In this document: positions 6,807 to 14,132 of the stretch, piece by piece | How the letters are laid out: each line of letters begins with the position of its first letter | How positions within the stretch are numbered: position 1 is the stretch's first letter | IMG/VR virus record: IMGVR_UViG_3300009159_003083 | Span: 1 to 20,267 of that record | Direction: 5' to 3' (one strand) | Origin: a virus | Length of the DNA stretch: 20,267 nt | The notes under the pieces: model-generated | The model's input: only the letters and a program-made list of their open reading frames with translations | The model's database searches: none | What the model was told of the DNA's origin: nothing | Translations under genes and position numbers: made by a program

Positions 6807-7460
6807 ATGTTTACTGATCCATATTATTTTAAGCCATATGCCGAATGGTTAGCCAGTTCAGATATTTTTGAAAGAGAAAGTTCTTCTGGTTTTATTAAAA
6901 TCTTAAATGCTCTTGACCGTGATATTGTTGCCGCAGAAGTCGGTGTTGCTTTTGGTACAAATATGTTTCACATGATGGAAAAAGTTCCAAAGATTACCAA
7001 ATATTATGCCGTTGACCAATGGGACGAATACAAAGATTATTCAGATGATTGTCCTTGGGGTCATATGGATGGTGGAATGATGAAAGGTGTTGGTGAAACA
7101 TTTTTAGATAAGTTGAATAGTCCTGATAATAAAAATACAGATAAAGTGGTTTTAATTAAAAAATCTTCAGATGAAGGTCATCAATTTATTGAGAATGAAT
7201 CATTGGATTGGATTTTTATTGATGCAAATCATTCACACAAGTCCGTATACCAAGATTGTATGAACTACTGGCCTAAAGTTAAAAAAGGTGGTATTTTCTC
7301 TGGTCACGATTGGTTCACAGATGACCGTGGAGTAAACACCGTAAGAAACGGAATCTACCAATTCTGTGAAAAAATGGGTATTGATAAAGATTCCATTATT
7401 TCTTTAAGAGATGATCCAGACCACCATGTTAATGAAGGTTGTTGGATGATCCAGAAGTAA
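6807..7460 (+). CDS. Class I SAM-dependent methyltransferase, Methyltransf_24-like
   Basis: A 217-aa protein with a Rossmann-type methyltransferase layout. Motif I is 'AAEVGVAFGTN' (42-52), an acidic residue ends strand 2 in 'YYAVDQWDEY' (Asp70), 'ESLDWIFIDANHSHKSVYQD' covers 131-150 (motif IV region), and 'VKKGGIFSGHDWF' covers 158-170. The 'D-ANH-H' and 'GG.fsGHD' elements are characteristic of the Methyltransf_24 group, whose members act on sugars, small molecules or glycans, so the substrate is probably not DNA. No target-recognition domain or DPPY/PC motif of a DNA methylase is visible. It is inserted between genes 23 and 3, behind a terminator and with its own late promoter, so it is expressed late with virion genes. 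It could modify a virion or host-surface glycan; the substrate is unknown. Confidence 0.8.
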   Translation: MFTDPYYFKPYAEWLASSDIFERESSSGFIKILNALDRDIVAAEVGVAFGTNMFHMMEKVPKITKYYAVDQWDEYKDYSDDCPWGHMDGGMMKGVGETFLDKLNSPDNKNTDKVVLIKKSSDEGHQFIENESLDWIFIDANHSHKSVYQDCMNYWPKVKKGGIFSGHDWFTDDRGVNTVRNGIYQFCEKMGIDKDSIISLRDDPDHHVNEGCWMIQK

Positions 7461-7473
7461 CCTAAATACTAGT

Positions 7474-8004
7474 ATGACAGCAATCACCAGAATTCCTCAA
7501 AACACCAACTATCTACAACCAACAAAATACCTGTTGACTTTTGATAGGATTGGTTCTGTTCAATACTTCTGCCAAGCGGTAAACATACCAGGGGTAAGTA
7601 TAGGACAGGCTCCAATCTCTACACCAAGTGCAGACATATATGCACCTGGTAATAAGCTTTCTTACAACCAGTTAAACATTGATTTTGCGGTTGATGAGAA
7701 GCTGGACAGTTGGCGCCAACTCCATGATTGGTTCCGTTCCATCGCAGCACCAGAGAGTTTTTCTGAAAGAAAAAGGTTAACTGATGTACAGAACCAATAC
7801 AGGTCTGGCGGATTAAAGAATTATGGTGATGCCACATTGACTGTATTAAACAATTTAAACAATCCAACACTTAGGGTAAAGTTTGTAAATGCTTTCCCTA
7901 TCTCCCTATCAGACATTCAGTTTGATACCAAAATGACGGCCGATGACATTGTATATGCTAGTGCCAGCTTTATTTTTGATTACCACTTATTTGAAGCATT
8001 ATAG
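7474..8004 (+). CDS. 3: Tail terminator / tail completion and sheath stabiliser protein gp3
   Basis: A 176-aa protein, the same length as T4 gp3, which caps the tail tube as a hexameric ring and anchors the last sheath ring. The sequence follows the gp3 pattern: 'TKYLLTFDRIGSVQYFCQAV' (17-36) then NIPGVSIG, corresponding to T4 'TNFVVSIP...FTLNAQSVPIPGI', then 'YNQLNIDFAVDEKLDSWRQL' with HDW (T4 'FIVDEELKSWIGMYEW') and 'DIVYASASFIFDYHLFE' at the end. It shares its fold with tail tube subunits, so gp19 or gp54 similarity is expected, but length and position before uvsY (as in T4-like cyanophages) favour gp3. The ATG has only a weak AGAAG upstream; CTAAATA just before it is an imperfect late-box resemblance. 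Confidence 0.85.
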   Translation: MTAITRIPQNTNYLQPTKYLLTFDRIGSVQYFCQAVNIPGVSIGQAPISTPSADIYAPGNKLSYNQLNIDFAVDEKLDSWRQLHDWFRSIAAPESFSERKRLTDVQNQYRSGGLKNYGDATLTVLNNLNNPTLRVKFVNAFPISLSDIQFDTKMTADDIVYASASFIFDYHLFEAL

Positions 8005-8005
8005 C

Positions 8006-8035
8006 TTGACAAGTAAACTAATAATGTAGTATCCT
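8006..8035 (+). promoter_or_regulatory. sigma70-like promoter candidate before uvsY
   Basis: A perfect -35 hexamer TTGACA (8006-8011) is followed after 18 nt by TATCCT (8030-8035; 4 of 6 to TATAAT). It begins in the 2-nt gap after the gene 3 stop. The stretch CTTGACAA...ATAATG also occurs in the stronger promoter at 15962, supporting a shared element. The start would be near 8042, giving a leader of about 24 nt to uvsY. It would let the recombination genes be expressed early, independent of the structural genes. Confidence 0.5.
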
Positions 8036-8065
8036 ATGGTTTTATAAACCTTTTTTGAATATATT

Positions 8066-8500
8066 ATGGAAAATTTAGAACAAATATTAAAGTATTGGGA
8101 ATCAGATACCGACATTGACCAAACCGAACCCGGTAAGGAGATGTTAAAGATTCCTAAACTACACAACAAATATCTCTCCATTCTTACCAAACATAAGATT
8201 GCTTCCAAAAAAGCACACTTTGATTATCAGCGTATGCGCAAGGTAAAAATTGAGTATTATTCTGGTCGTATGGACCAAGAAGAACTTGATGCTCGTGGAT
8301 GGACACCATTTCAATTCGTATTAAAATCGGATATCAATGCCTACTTAGAAGGTGATGATGACATGATTAAAATGTTAGAGAAGAAAGTATACCATGAAGA
8401 AACGGTATCTGTACTTGAATCCATTTTAAATGAACTGAAACAAAGAACATGGCAATTAAGAGAATTTATATCATGGGAGAGATTTATTGGCGGTCAATGA
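8066..8500 (+). CDS. uvsY: Recombination mediator protein UvsY
   Basis: A 144-aa protein (T4 UvsY is 137 aa). UvsY loads the RecA-like recombinase UvsX onto single-stranded DNA coated with gp32. The family pattern is present: N-terminal 'ENLEQILKYWESDTDID', then 'KIPKLHNKYLSILTKHKIA' (about 29-47), a basic helix 'AHFDYQRMRKVKIEYYSGRM', and a C-terminal multimerisation helix ending 'ELKQRTWQLREFISWERFIG', which closely matches the Arg/Trp-rich end of T4 UvsY. It is followed without gap by uvsW, as in T4-like phages generally. No clear Shine-Dalgarno precedes the ATG. UvsX and gp32 are not in this window. Confidence 0.93.
   Translation: MENLEQILKYWESDTDIDQTEPGKEMLKIPKLHNKYLSILTKHKIASKKAHFDYQRMRKVKIEYYSGRMDQEELDARGWTPFQFVLKSDINAYLEGDDDMIKMLEKKVYHEETVSVLESILNELKQRTWQLREFISWERFIGGQ
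8475..8480 (+). promoter_or_regulatory. Ribosome binding site supporting the uvsW TTG start
   Basis: GGGAGA ends 6 nt before TTG at 8487, inside the end of uvsY. No in-frame ATG lies near the expected N-terminus, so this site decides the start. Confidence 0.75.
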
Positions 8501-9983
8501 TATAGTAATCTCCAAAAAAAATGAAGTGTATGCCAAGATAACTTGTGAAAAACACATAGCACAAGAGTTGTCGGAGTTTTTCACATTCTTTGTTCCTGGC
8601 TACCAGTTTGTTCCTGCTTATCGTAATAGAATTTGGGATGGAAAGATAAGATTATATAATCTACAAACAAGCCAATTGTATCTTGGTTTGTTGGATTATG
8701 TTAGAGAGTTCTGTGAATCACGGGATTACACATGTGAATATGAAAACAATTTGGATACGGAAGATGAGTACTCAGTATATCATGCAAAGAAGTTTATCGA
8801 ACAAATTAACCCACATGCTCGTGGTGAACCAATTGAGGTTAGAGAACACCAGATTAATGCCTTTGTTCATGCAATGCAGAAGCGCCGAGCGTTACTTTTA
8901 TCTCCAACAGCTTCAGGTAAATCACTCATCATCTACCTCATCTTCAGGCAACTTTGGCAATACCAAGATTTAAAAGGACTTGTTATTGTTCCAACCACTT
9001 CTTTGGTTGAACAGTTATTCTCAGACTTTGGTGATTATAATGATGGTAGTATGGAAGAACACATACACCGTATCTATCAAGGCAAAGATAAAAACACCGA
9101 CAAACCGTTGACAATATCCACTTGGCAGTCTTTGTATAAAATGCCAAAAGAATATTTTGAACAGTTTGATTATGTCATTGGTGATGAGGCACATAACTTT
9201 AAAGCACAGTCTTTAACCACAATCCTTACATCTTGTGTCAATGCCAAATACCGTATTGGTCTTACAGGTACATTAGATGGAACTAAAACTCATAAACTAG
9301 TATTAGAAGGTTTATTCGGTTCTATAAAAAAAGTTATTACCACAAAAGAATTAATTGATAAAGACCAGCTGTCCAACTTTGAAATTAAATGTCTTGTATT
9401 AAAACATACCGATGAAGAATGTTTGTTCGTAAAAGATAAAACTTATGCTGAAGAAATTCAGTATCTAATATCACATGAAATTCGTAATAAATTCATTAAG
9501 AATCTTACAGTTAGCTTAGGTAAAAATACACTTGTTTTATATCAAATGGTTGACAAGCATGGCAAAATACTGTATGATATGATAAAGGATACAGAGAAAA
9601 TTGGCAACAGAAAAGTTTTCTTTATTCATGGTGGTGTTGATACAACAGACCGTGAAGATATTAGAAAAATTATGGAGATAGAACAAGATGCTATTATTGT
9701 GGCTAGTTTTGGGACTTTTTCTACTGGAATTAATATTAGGAACCTGCATAACATTATATTTGCAATGCCAACAAAATCGAGCATTCGAACTTTGCAAAGT
9801 ATTGGACGAGGCTTACGACAGAATGAAGGCAAAGAAATAGCAACTTTGTATGATATATCTGATGATCTTAGATATAAAAAACATATGAATTATACTTTGA
9901 AACACTTTGTGGATAGGACAAAGATATATAATGAGGAGAAGTTCCCATTCAAAATCTATAAGATAGGACTAAAAAATGGATAA
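8487..9983 (+). CDS. uvsW: DNA/RNA helicase UvsW (TTG start)
   Basis: A 498-aa SF2 helicase (T4 UvsW is 503 aa by later reading) that unwinds R-loops and branched DNA, represses origin-dependent replication late in infection and drives fork regression and branch migration. The N-terminal accessory domain has 'ELSEFFTFFVPGYQFVPAYR' (27-46) then 'WDGKIRLYN' (50-58), aligning with T4 'FHELRDFFSFEADGYRFNP...WDGRIRL'. Helicase motifs follow: 'SPTASGKS' (139-146, Walker A), DEAH (233-236, Walker B), 'GLTGT' (258-262, motif III) and 'QSIGRGLRQ' (437-445, motif VI). The start codon is TTG with a strong GGGAGA 6 nt upstream; the resulting N-terminus lines up with T4 UvsW. It overlaps uvsY by 14 nt and the next gene by 8 nt, indicating coupled translation. 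Confidence 0.95.
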   Translation: MAVNDIVISKKNEVYAKITCEKHIAQELSEFFTFFVPGYQFVPAYRNRIWDGKIRLYNLQTSQLYLGLLDYVREFCESRDYTCEYENNLDTEDEYSVYHAKKFIEQINPHARGEPIEVREHQINAFVHAMQKRRALLLSPTASGKSLIIYLIFRQLWQYQDLKGLVIVPTTSLVEQLFSDFGDYNDGSMEEHIHRIYQGKDKNTDKPLTISTWQSLYKMPKEYFEQFDYVIGDEAHNFKAQSLTTILTSCVNAKYRIGLTGTLDGTKTHKLVLEGLFGSIKKVITTKELIDKDQLSNFEIKCLVLKHTDEECLFVKDKTYAEEIQYLISHEIRNKFIKNLTVSLGKNTLVLYQMVDKHGKILYDMIKDTEKIGNRKVFFIHGGVDTTDREDIRKIMEIEQDAIIVASFGTFSTGINIRNLHNIIFAMPTKSSIRTLQSIGRGLRQNEGKEIATLYDISDDLRYKKHMNYTLKHFVDRTKIYNEEKFPFKIYKIGLKNG

Positions 9984-10356
9984 TATTAGAATAGTCAAAT
10001 TACAGAATGGTGAAGATTTAGTAGGTACATTAACAACCAATGAATATGGCAATTACAAACTGGAAGAGCCTATGTCTTTTGAAATTGATTTTCGTAACAA
10101 TTCCTCTGGATTAATTATGAGGCATTGGTTACCGGTACAACTGATTAAAAAAAATGAAATTGAATTAACACATAAAGATATAATAGCCGTATTAGAACCA
10201 GCAGAAGATTTCTGTGAATATTATTGTAATACTGTGGAAAAGATTAAAACATTGTTGGCAGCAAAGAACGCCATTGATGATTTAGATGATGATGAAATAC
10301 AGGAAATGATAAATGAATTTGAAGAACTTAGGAATAATGGAGATACAATCCATTAA
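9976..10356 (+). CDS. Sm-like small protein conserved after uvsW (126 aa), function unknown
   Basis: A 126-aa protein starting inside the end of uvsW. Residues 1-75 look like a small Sm/LSm-type beta barrel: 'IRIVKLQNGEDLVGTLTTNE' (4-23), 'YKLEEPMSFEI', 'WLPVQLIKKNEIELTHKDII'. This resembles the 'ltNGe.l.G.v' opening of Sm-like proteins. The second half is helical and acidic ('ALDDLDDDEIQEMINEFEEL'-type composition, here about 100-120). Proteins of this type follow uvsW in many T4-like cyanophages, with no assigned role. RNA binding is plausible from the fold resemblance but unproven. AGGA about 8 nt before the ATG serves as ribosome binding site. No catalytic motif is visible. Confidence 0.7.
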   Translation: MDNIRIVKLQNGEDLVGTLTTNEYGNYKLEEPMSFEIDFRNNSSGLIMRHWLPVQLIKKNEIELTHKDIIAVLEPAEDFCEYYCNTVEKIKTLLAAKNAIDDLDDDEIQEMINEFEELRNNGDTIH

Positions 10357-10427
10357 TACTTTCAACCAAGGACATACTCGACTTTATACTATTGTCAAGC
10401 GTTTGTCAATAACATTATGTGGTAAAC

Positions 10428-10964
10428 ATGGCTACTAAACAAAAACATTATATAAACAATGCCGATTTTCTACAGGCTCTAGTTGACTATCAAGATGGTT
10501 GTAAAGAGGCAAAGAAGAATAAAACAGAACCTCCTCCTATTCCTAATTACATAGGAGAATGCTTTATGAAGATTGCTGAAGGTTTGTCACACAAACCTAA
10601 CTTCATTAATTATACCTATCGTGATGAAATGATGTCAGATGGTATTGAAAACTGTTTAATGTATTTTGGTAACTTTGATGCTACCAAATCCAAGAATCCA
10701 TTTGCCTATTTTACTCAAATTATCTACTATGCCTTTTTACGAAGAATCCAAAAAGAAAAGAAACAAACTTATGTGAAGTATAAAGCTACTGAACAAATGG
10801 GTATATTAGATGAAATGGAATTATTAGAATTTGAAGATGGTACCACCAAACAATTTGAACTCTATGATAATATTGCCGAATTTATTGAAACATATGAGGA
10901 CGCCAAGAAGGCTAAAAAAGAGGTAAACAAACCAAAAGGCCTTGAAAAGTTTTTAGGAGAATGA
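10428..10964 (+). CDS. 55: RNA polymerase sigma factor for late transcription gp55
   Basis: A 178-aa protein (T4 gp55 is 185 aa), the small sigma70-family factor that directs host RNA polymerase to TATAAATA late promoters. The T4 pattern is recognisable: 'IAEGLSHKPNFINYTYRDEM' (49-68) continuing into DGIENCLMYFGNFD, then 'NPFAYFTQIIYYAFLRRIQK' (90-109) plus EKK, equivalent to sigma region 2 in T4 gp55 ('[23 protein letters not shown]'). The C-terminal 'GLEKFLGE' parallels the 'SLDFLYE' sliding-clamp-binding tail. A GTG at 10419 is in frame, but ATG at 10428 is preferred because it corresponds to the compact family N-terminus; neither has a strong Shine-Dalgarno. The target boxes and gp45 are present in the same window. 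gp33, the usual co-activator, is not visible here. Confidence 0.92.
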   Translation: MATKQKHYINNADFLQALVDYQDGCKEAKKNKTEPPPIPNYIGECFMKIAEGLSHKPNFINYTYRDEMMSDGIENCLMYFGNFDATKSKNPFAYFTQIIYYAFLRRIQKEKKQTYVKYKATEQMGILDEMELLEFEDGTTKQFELYDNIAEFIETYEDAKKAKKEVNKPKGLEKFLGE

Positions 10965-10968
10965 TATA

Positions 10969-11130
10969 ATGTATAAAGTTAATTATACCTTGAGTGGAGG
11001 AAGCTTAAGGTTTAAAGTATTTGAAACACTACATGAGGCAACCGTGTTTGCCAACGAACAACCACTTGAATCAGTATTAGAAATTAAATATTATAATGAC
11101 GTTGACAACAAAAAACCAGACCGAAACTAA
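10969..11130 (+). CDS. Small hypothetical protein (53 aa)
   Basis: A short ORF between gene 55 and gene 47. AGGAG at 10955-10959 lies 9 nt before the ATG, a better ribosome binding site than those of its neighbours, and supports translation. The protein begins 'MYKVNYTLSGGSLRFKVFET', then 'LHEATVFANEQPLESVLEIK', which suggests a tiny beta-alpha-beta domain. Similar very short proteins with an 'A..FA......v..I' ending occur in other phages, without function. Its 3' end overlaps the gene 47 start at 11096 by 35 nt, and since gene 47 lacks its own Shine-Dalgarno, this ORF may mainly serve to deliver ribosomes to gene 47. Confidence 0.6.
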   Translation: MYKVNYTLSGGSLRFKVFETLHEATVFANEQPLESVLEIKYYNDVDNKKPDRN

Positions 11131-12202
11131 AGTAGCAATTATTACCGACCAGCACTTTGGTGCTCGTAATGATTCAATCCATTTTTTAGATTATTATGAG
11201 AAGTTCTATAAGGATACATTTTTTCCTACTATTGACAATGCTGGTATTAATACTGTTCTCATCCTTGGTGACACTTTTGATCGCCGCAAATATATAAACT
11301 TTTATTCTTTAAAACGTGCCAAAGAAATGTTCTTTGATGAGTTGGCCAAAAGGAACATTCAAGTCCATATGCTGGCAGGTAACCACGATACTTATTTTAA
11401 GAATACAAACAATGTTAATTCAGTAGACCTACTACTAAAAGAATATACTAATATTAATGTAATCGATAAACCAACCACAATTTGGTTGAATGATGAAAAA
11501 TATCCTATTTGTATGATACCTTGGATTTGTCCAGAAAATTATGATGATAGTATGTTTGTGTTATCCGACACCGATTCAAGTATTTGTATGGGACATCTTG
11601 AAATTTCTGGCTTTGCCATGAATCGTGGTATACCAAACTATGAAGGATTGGATCGTGGAATATTTAAAAAATTTGATATTGTTTTTTCAGGTCACTATCA
11701 CCATCGTTCAAATCAAGATAATATCCGTTATCTTGGTAATCCTTACGAACTCACCTGGCAGGATTATAATGATCCGAGGGGCTTTCATTTGTTTGATATT
11801 GATACTCTTGATTTGGAATTTATCGAGAACCCAAACGTAATGTTTCATCGTATTACCTATGATGATAAAGAAAATAGTATTACCGAAATTACCAGTAAAG
11901 ATTTAAGCAAGTATACCGGAACATATGTTAAGGTAGTGGTACTCAACAAAACTAACCCCTATCTGTTTGATAAGTTCATGAGTAACTTATATGATGTAAA
12001 TCCAGTTGATGTTACCATTGCCGAAGATATGATTGACTTGACAGAAGGTCTGGATGATGATATAGTTAACCAAGCAGAAGATACTATTTCAATCATTAAC
12101 AAGTTTGTGGATGGTATTAAAGAAGAACATATTAATAATGATAAACTCAAATCGGTTCTCAAAGAACTTTACATTGAGGCATTGAATCAGGAGCAAGCAT
12201 GA
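11096..12202 (+). CDS. 47: Recombination endonuclease subunit gp47 (Mre11/SbcD type)
   Basis: A 368-aa metallophosphoesterase (T4 gp47 is 339 aa) that pairs with gp46 to resect DNA ends for recombination-dependent replication and participates in host DNA degradation. All phosphoesterase motifs are visible: D18-x-H20 in 'IITDQHFGARND', 'LGDTFDRR' (57-64), 'LAGNHDTY' (93-100), GH at 166-167, and 'SGHYHHRS' (198-205). The remainder is the capping and gp46-interaction region. The ATG lies 35 nt inside the preceding 53-aa ORF and has no clear Shine-Dalgarno, so translation is probably coupled. The stop overlaps the next start (ATGA). Confidence 0.96.
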   Translation: MTLTTKNQTETKVAIITDQHFGARNDSIHFLDYYEKFYKDTFFPTIDNAGINTVLILGDTFDRRKYINFYSLKRAKEMFFDELAKRNIQVHMLAGNHDTYFKNTNNVNSVDLLLKEYTNINVIDKPTTIWLNDEKYPICMIPWICPENYDDSMFVLSDTDSSICMGHLEISGFAMNRGIPNYEGLDRGIFKKFDIVFSGHYHHRSNQDNIRYLGNPYELTWQDYNDPRGFHLFDIDTLDLEFIENPNVMFHRITYDDKENSITEITSKDLSKYTGTYVKVVVLNKTNPYLFDKFMSNLYDVNPVDVTIAEDMIDLTEGLDDDIVNQAEDTISIINKFVDGIKEEHINNDKLKSVLKELYIEALNQEQA

Positions 12203-12420
12203 AGAATAAAATTAAAGAGTTGGTTGAAAGGTCTGGATTACACATTGCGTATGATAATCGTGAAGTGACCGATAAAGAAATTGAATACTTTGCAGAACTA
12301 ATTATTAATACCTGTATGGATGCCGCTAGAAAATATACACTAGACCATTCAGGACTCGATAAATCTTATGATGGTAAAGTTCTGGTATGTGAAGCAATCA
12401 AAGACCACTTTAATAAATGA
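12199..12420 (+). CDS. Small conserved phage protein of unknown function (73 aa)
   Basis: A 73-aa protein placed between the gp47 and gp46 genes, overlapping both by four bases (ATGA at each side). AGGAG lies 6-10 nt upstream of the ATG. The pattern 'IEYFAELIINTCMDAARKY' (28-46) followed by a short C-terminal 'AIKDHFNK' (66-73) is a recurring motif of short proteins in many T4-like and other phages ('kFAeLIv.ec...v......I.eHFg'). No enzymatic residues, signal or membrane segment is visible; it is mostly alpha-helical. Its tight coupling within the 47-46 operon could mean a link to the recombination nuclease, but this motif is also found in unrelated contexts, so the placement may be incidental. 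Confidence 0.75.
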   Translation: MKNKIKELVERSGLHIAYDNREVTDKEIEYFAELIINTCMDAARKYTLDHSGLDKSYDGKVLVCEAIKDHFNK

Positions 12421-14132
12421 TTATATTTCAAAAAGTCCGTTGGAAAAACTTTTTATCAACAGGACAAAATTTTACAGAGATTGATTTACAGAGGTCACCC
12501 AATACACTAATTATTGGTAACAATGGTGCGGGTAAGTCCACCATTTTAGATGCCTTGTGTTTTGGACTCTTTGGTAAACCCTTTCGTAAGATTAACAAAC
12601 CACAGTTATTAAACTCTATCAATGCTCAAGCAGCCATTGTTGAAATTGAATTTGCTATTGGTAAAAAACAATACAAAGTTATTCGTGGTATTAAACCAAA
12701 TACATTTGAAGTATATTGTAATGATAAGTTGGTTGACCAAGATGCCAAGGCAAAAGATTACCAAGAACATTTAGAGAAGTTTATTCTCAAATTAAATTTT
12801 AAATCCTTTACTCAAGTGGTTATATTAGGTTCGGCATCGTTTGTTCCATTTATGCAACTTACTCCTGCTGACCGAAGAGCAATCATTGAGGACTTATTAG
12901 ACATTCAAATTTTCTCTTCCATGAATGGTGTGGTCAAAGAAAAAATGGCAATCATTAAAGATTCCACCACAAAAACCAAACATGAAATGGACTTGACATC
13001 CGAAAGAATTAATTTCCAAAAGCAAAGCATTGAGGAACATAAGAATCGGAATGATGAGGAAATTGAAAAGAAAAAGAAAGAGATTGCCACAAGTATAGAC
13101 CAAACTTTTACTCTACAAAGAGATATAAGTTTAATTCAAAAACATATTGATGTTCTCCAGAAAAAGATAGAAGATAAACTTTCTGTGGAAAAGAAAAGTA
13201 AGAAGCTGTTACAGTTAGAATCGAAGATTGAAACCAACATTAAAAAGAATGAAAAGGATATTGCTTTCTATGAAGAACACGACAACTGCCCAACCTGCAA
13301 ACAAACCATCGAAGGAGAGTTTAAGCGAGAGCAAGTTGAAGAAAGAAAATCCAAAGTCACTACTCAACGGCAAGGCCTTGAGGAAATCTCTACACAGATT
13401 ACTCAAGCAAACCAAAGAATAGAACAAATACAAGATATCATTAAACACATTGGTGGCCACAATAATGAGATTGTTAAACACAACTCTACGATATCTGCCA
13501 TTAACAAATATATTAATAAGATTCAAAGTGAAGTTGAAGAACTTGCCAATCGTAAAGATAATCTAGAAGAAGAAAATGCCAAACTTAAAGAGTTACGGGA
13601 AGAATTGGCCAAACTGATTGTGAAGCAAGAAGAACTATCATCAGAAAAACAATACTATGAGTTTGCCGGTTCTTTATTAAAAGATACTGGTATTAAAACC
13701 AAGATTATTCGTCAATACTTACCTATTATGAATAAGTTAATTAATAAGTATTTGACTGCAATGGACTTCTTTGTGAACTTCAATATCAATGAAAACTTTG
13801 AGGAAACAATTAAGAGTAGACACCGTGATGAATTTGGTTATGCTAACTTTTCAGAAGGTGAAAAGATGCGTATTGACTTGGCACTACTGTTTACATGGCG
13901 ACAGATTGCTAAGTTAAAGAATAGTACCAACACCAACCTATTAATTTTAGATGAAGTATTTGATTCTAGTTTAGATGGTGTAGGCACAGAGGAGTTTTTG
14001 AAGTTGATTCATGAAATGGGTTCTGATACAAATATTTTTGTTATCTCCCATAAAGGCGACCAACTGTTTGATAAGTTTAGGTCAATCATTAAATTTGAGA
14101 AAAAGAATAATTTTAGTCAGGTGGCAAAATGA
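12417..14132 (+). CDS. 46: Recombination endonuclease subunit gp46 (Rad50/SbcC type)
   Basis: A 571-aa SMC-like ATPase (T4 gp46 is 560 aa) that partners gp47. The N-terminal ATP-binding half has Walker A 'GNNGAGKST' (34-42) and a Q-loop region near 135-145. Two long coiled-coil arms span roughly 175-430, interrupted by the zinc hook CPTC (Cys291 and Cys294). The C-terminal half has the ABC signature 'FSEGEKMRIDLALL' (478-491), Walker B 'LLILDE' (508-513) and the D-loop 'SSLD' shortly after. The compact arms match phage Rad50 proteins. It begins within the stop of the 73-aa ORF and ends within the start of the deformylase gene, so 47, the small ORF, 46 and def form one operon. Confidence 0.97.
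   Translation: MIIFQKVRWKNFLSTGQNFTEIDLQRSPNTLIIGNNGAGKSTILDALCFGLFGKPFRKINKPQLLNSINAQAAIVEIEFAIGKKQYKVIRGIKPNTFEVYCNDKLVDQDAKAKDYQEHLEKFILKLNFKSFTQVVILGSASFVPFMQLTPADRRAIIEDLLDIQIFSSMNGVVKEKMAIIKDSTTKTKHEMDLTSERINFQKQSIEEHKNRNDEEIEKKKKEIATSIDQTFTLQRDISLIQKHIDVLQKKIEDKLSVEKKSKKLLQLESKIETNIKKNEKDIAFYEEHDNCPTCKQTIEGEFKREQVEERKSKVTTQRQGLEEISTQITQANQRIEQIQDIIKHIGGHNNEIVKHNSTISAINKYINKIQSEVEELANRKDNLEEENAKLKELREELAKLIVKQEELSSEKQYYEFAGSLLKDTGIKTKIIRQYLPIMNKLINKYLTAMDFFVNFNINENFEETIKSRHRDEFGYANFSEGEKMRIDLALLFTWRQIAKLKNSTNTNLLILDEVFDSSLDGVGTEEFLKLIHEMGSDTNIFVISHKGDQLFDKFRSIIKFEKKNNFSQVAK

Noticed and set aside
7461-7468. CCTAAATA before gene 3 as a late promoter
   Set aside because: Two mismatches in the first two positions of the octamer, and the start would fall at the ATG, leaving no leader.
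7474-8004. Reading this gene as a second tail tube protein (gp19 paralogue) or gp54
   Set aside because: The 176-aa length, the 'DEKLDSW' segment and the position before uvsY fit gp3; similarity to tube proteins is expected from the common fold.
10385-10390. TATACT as a forward -10 element for gene 55
   Set aside because: Five of six to consensus, but the best -35 at suitable distance (TTCAAC) matches only three of six; too weak to annotate, although gene 55 may well need its own promoter.
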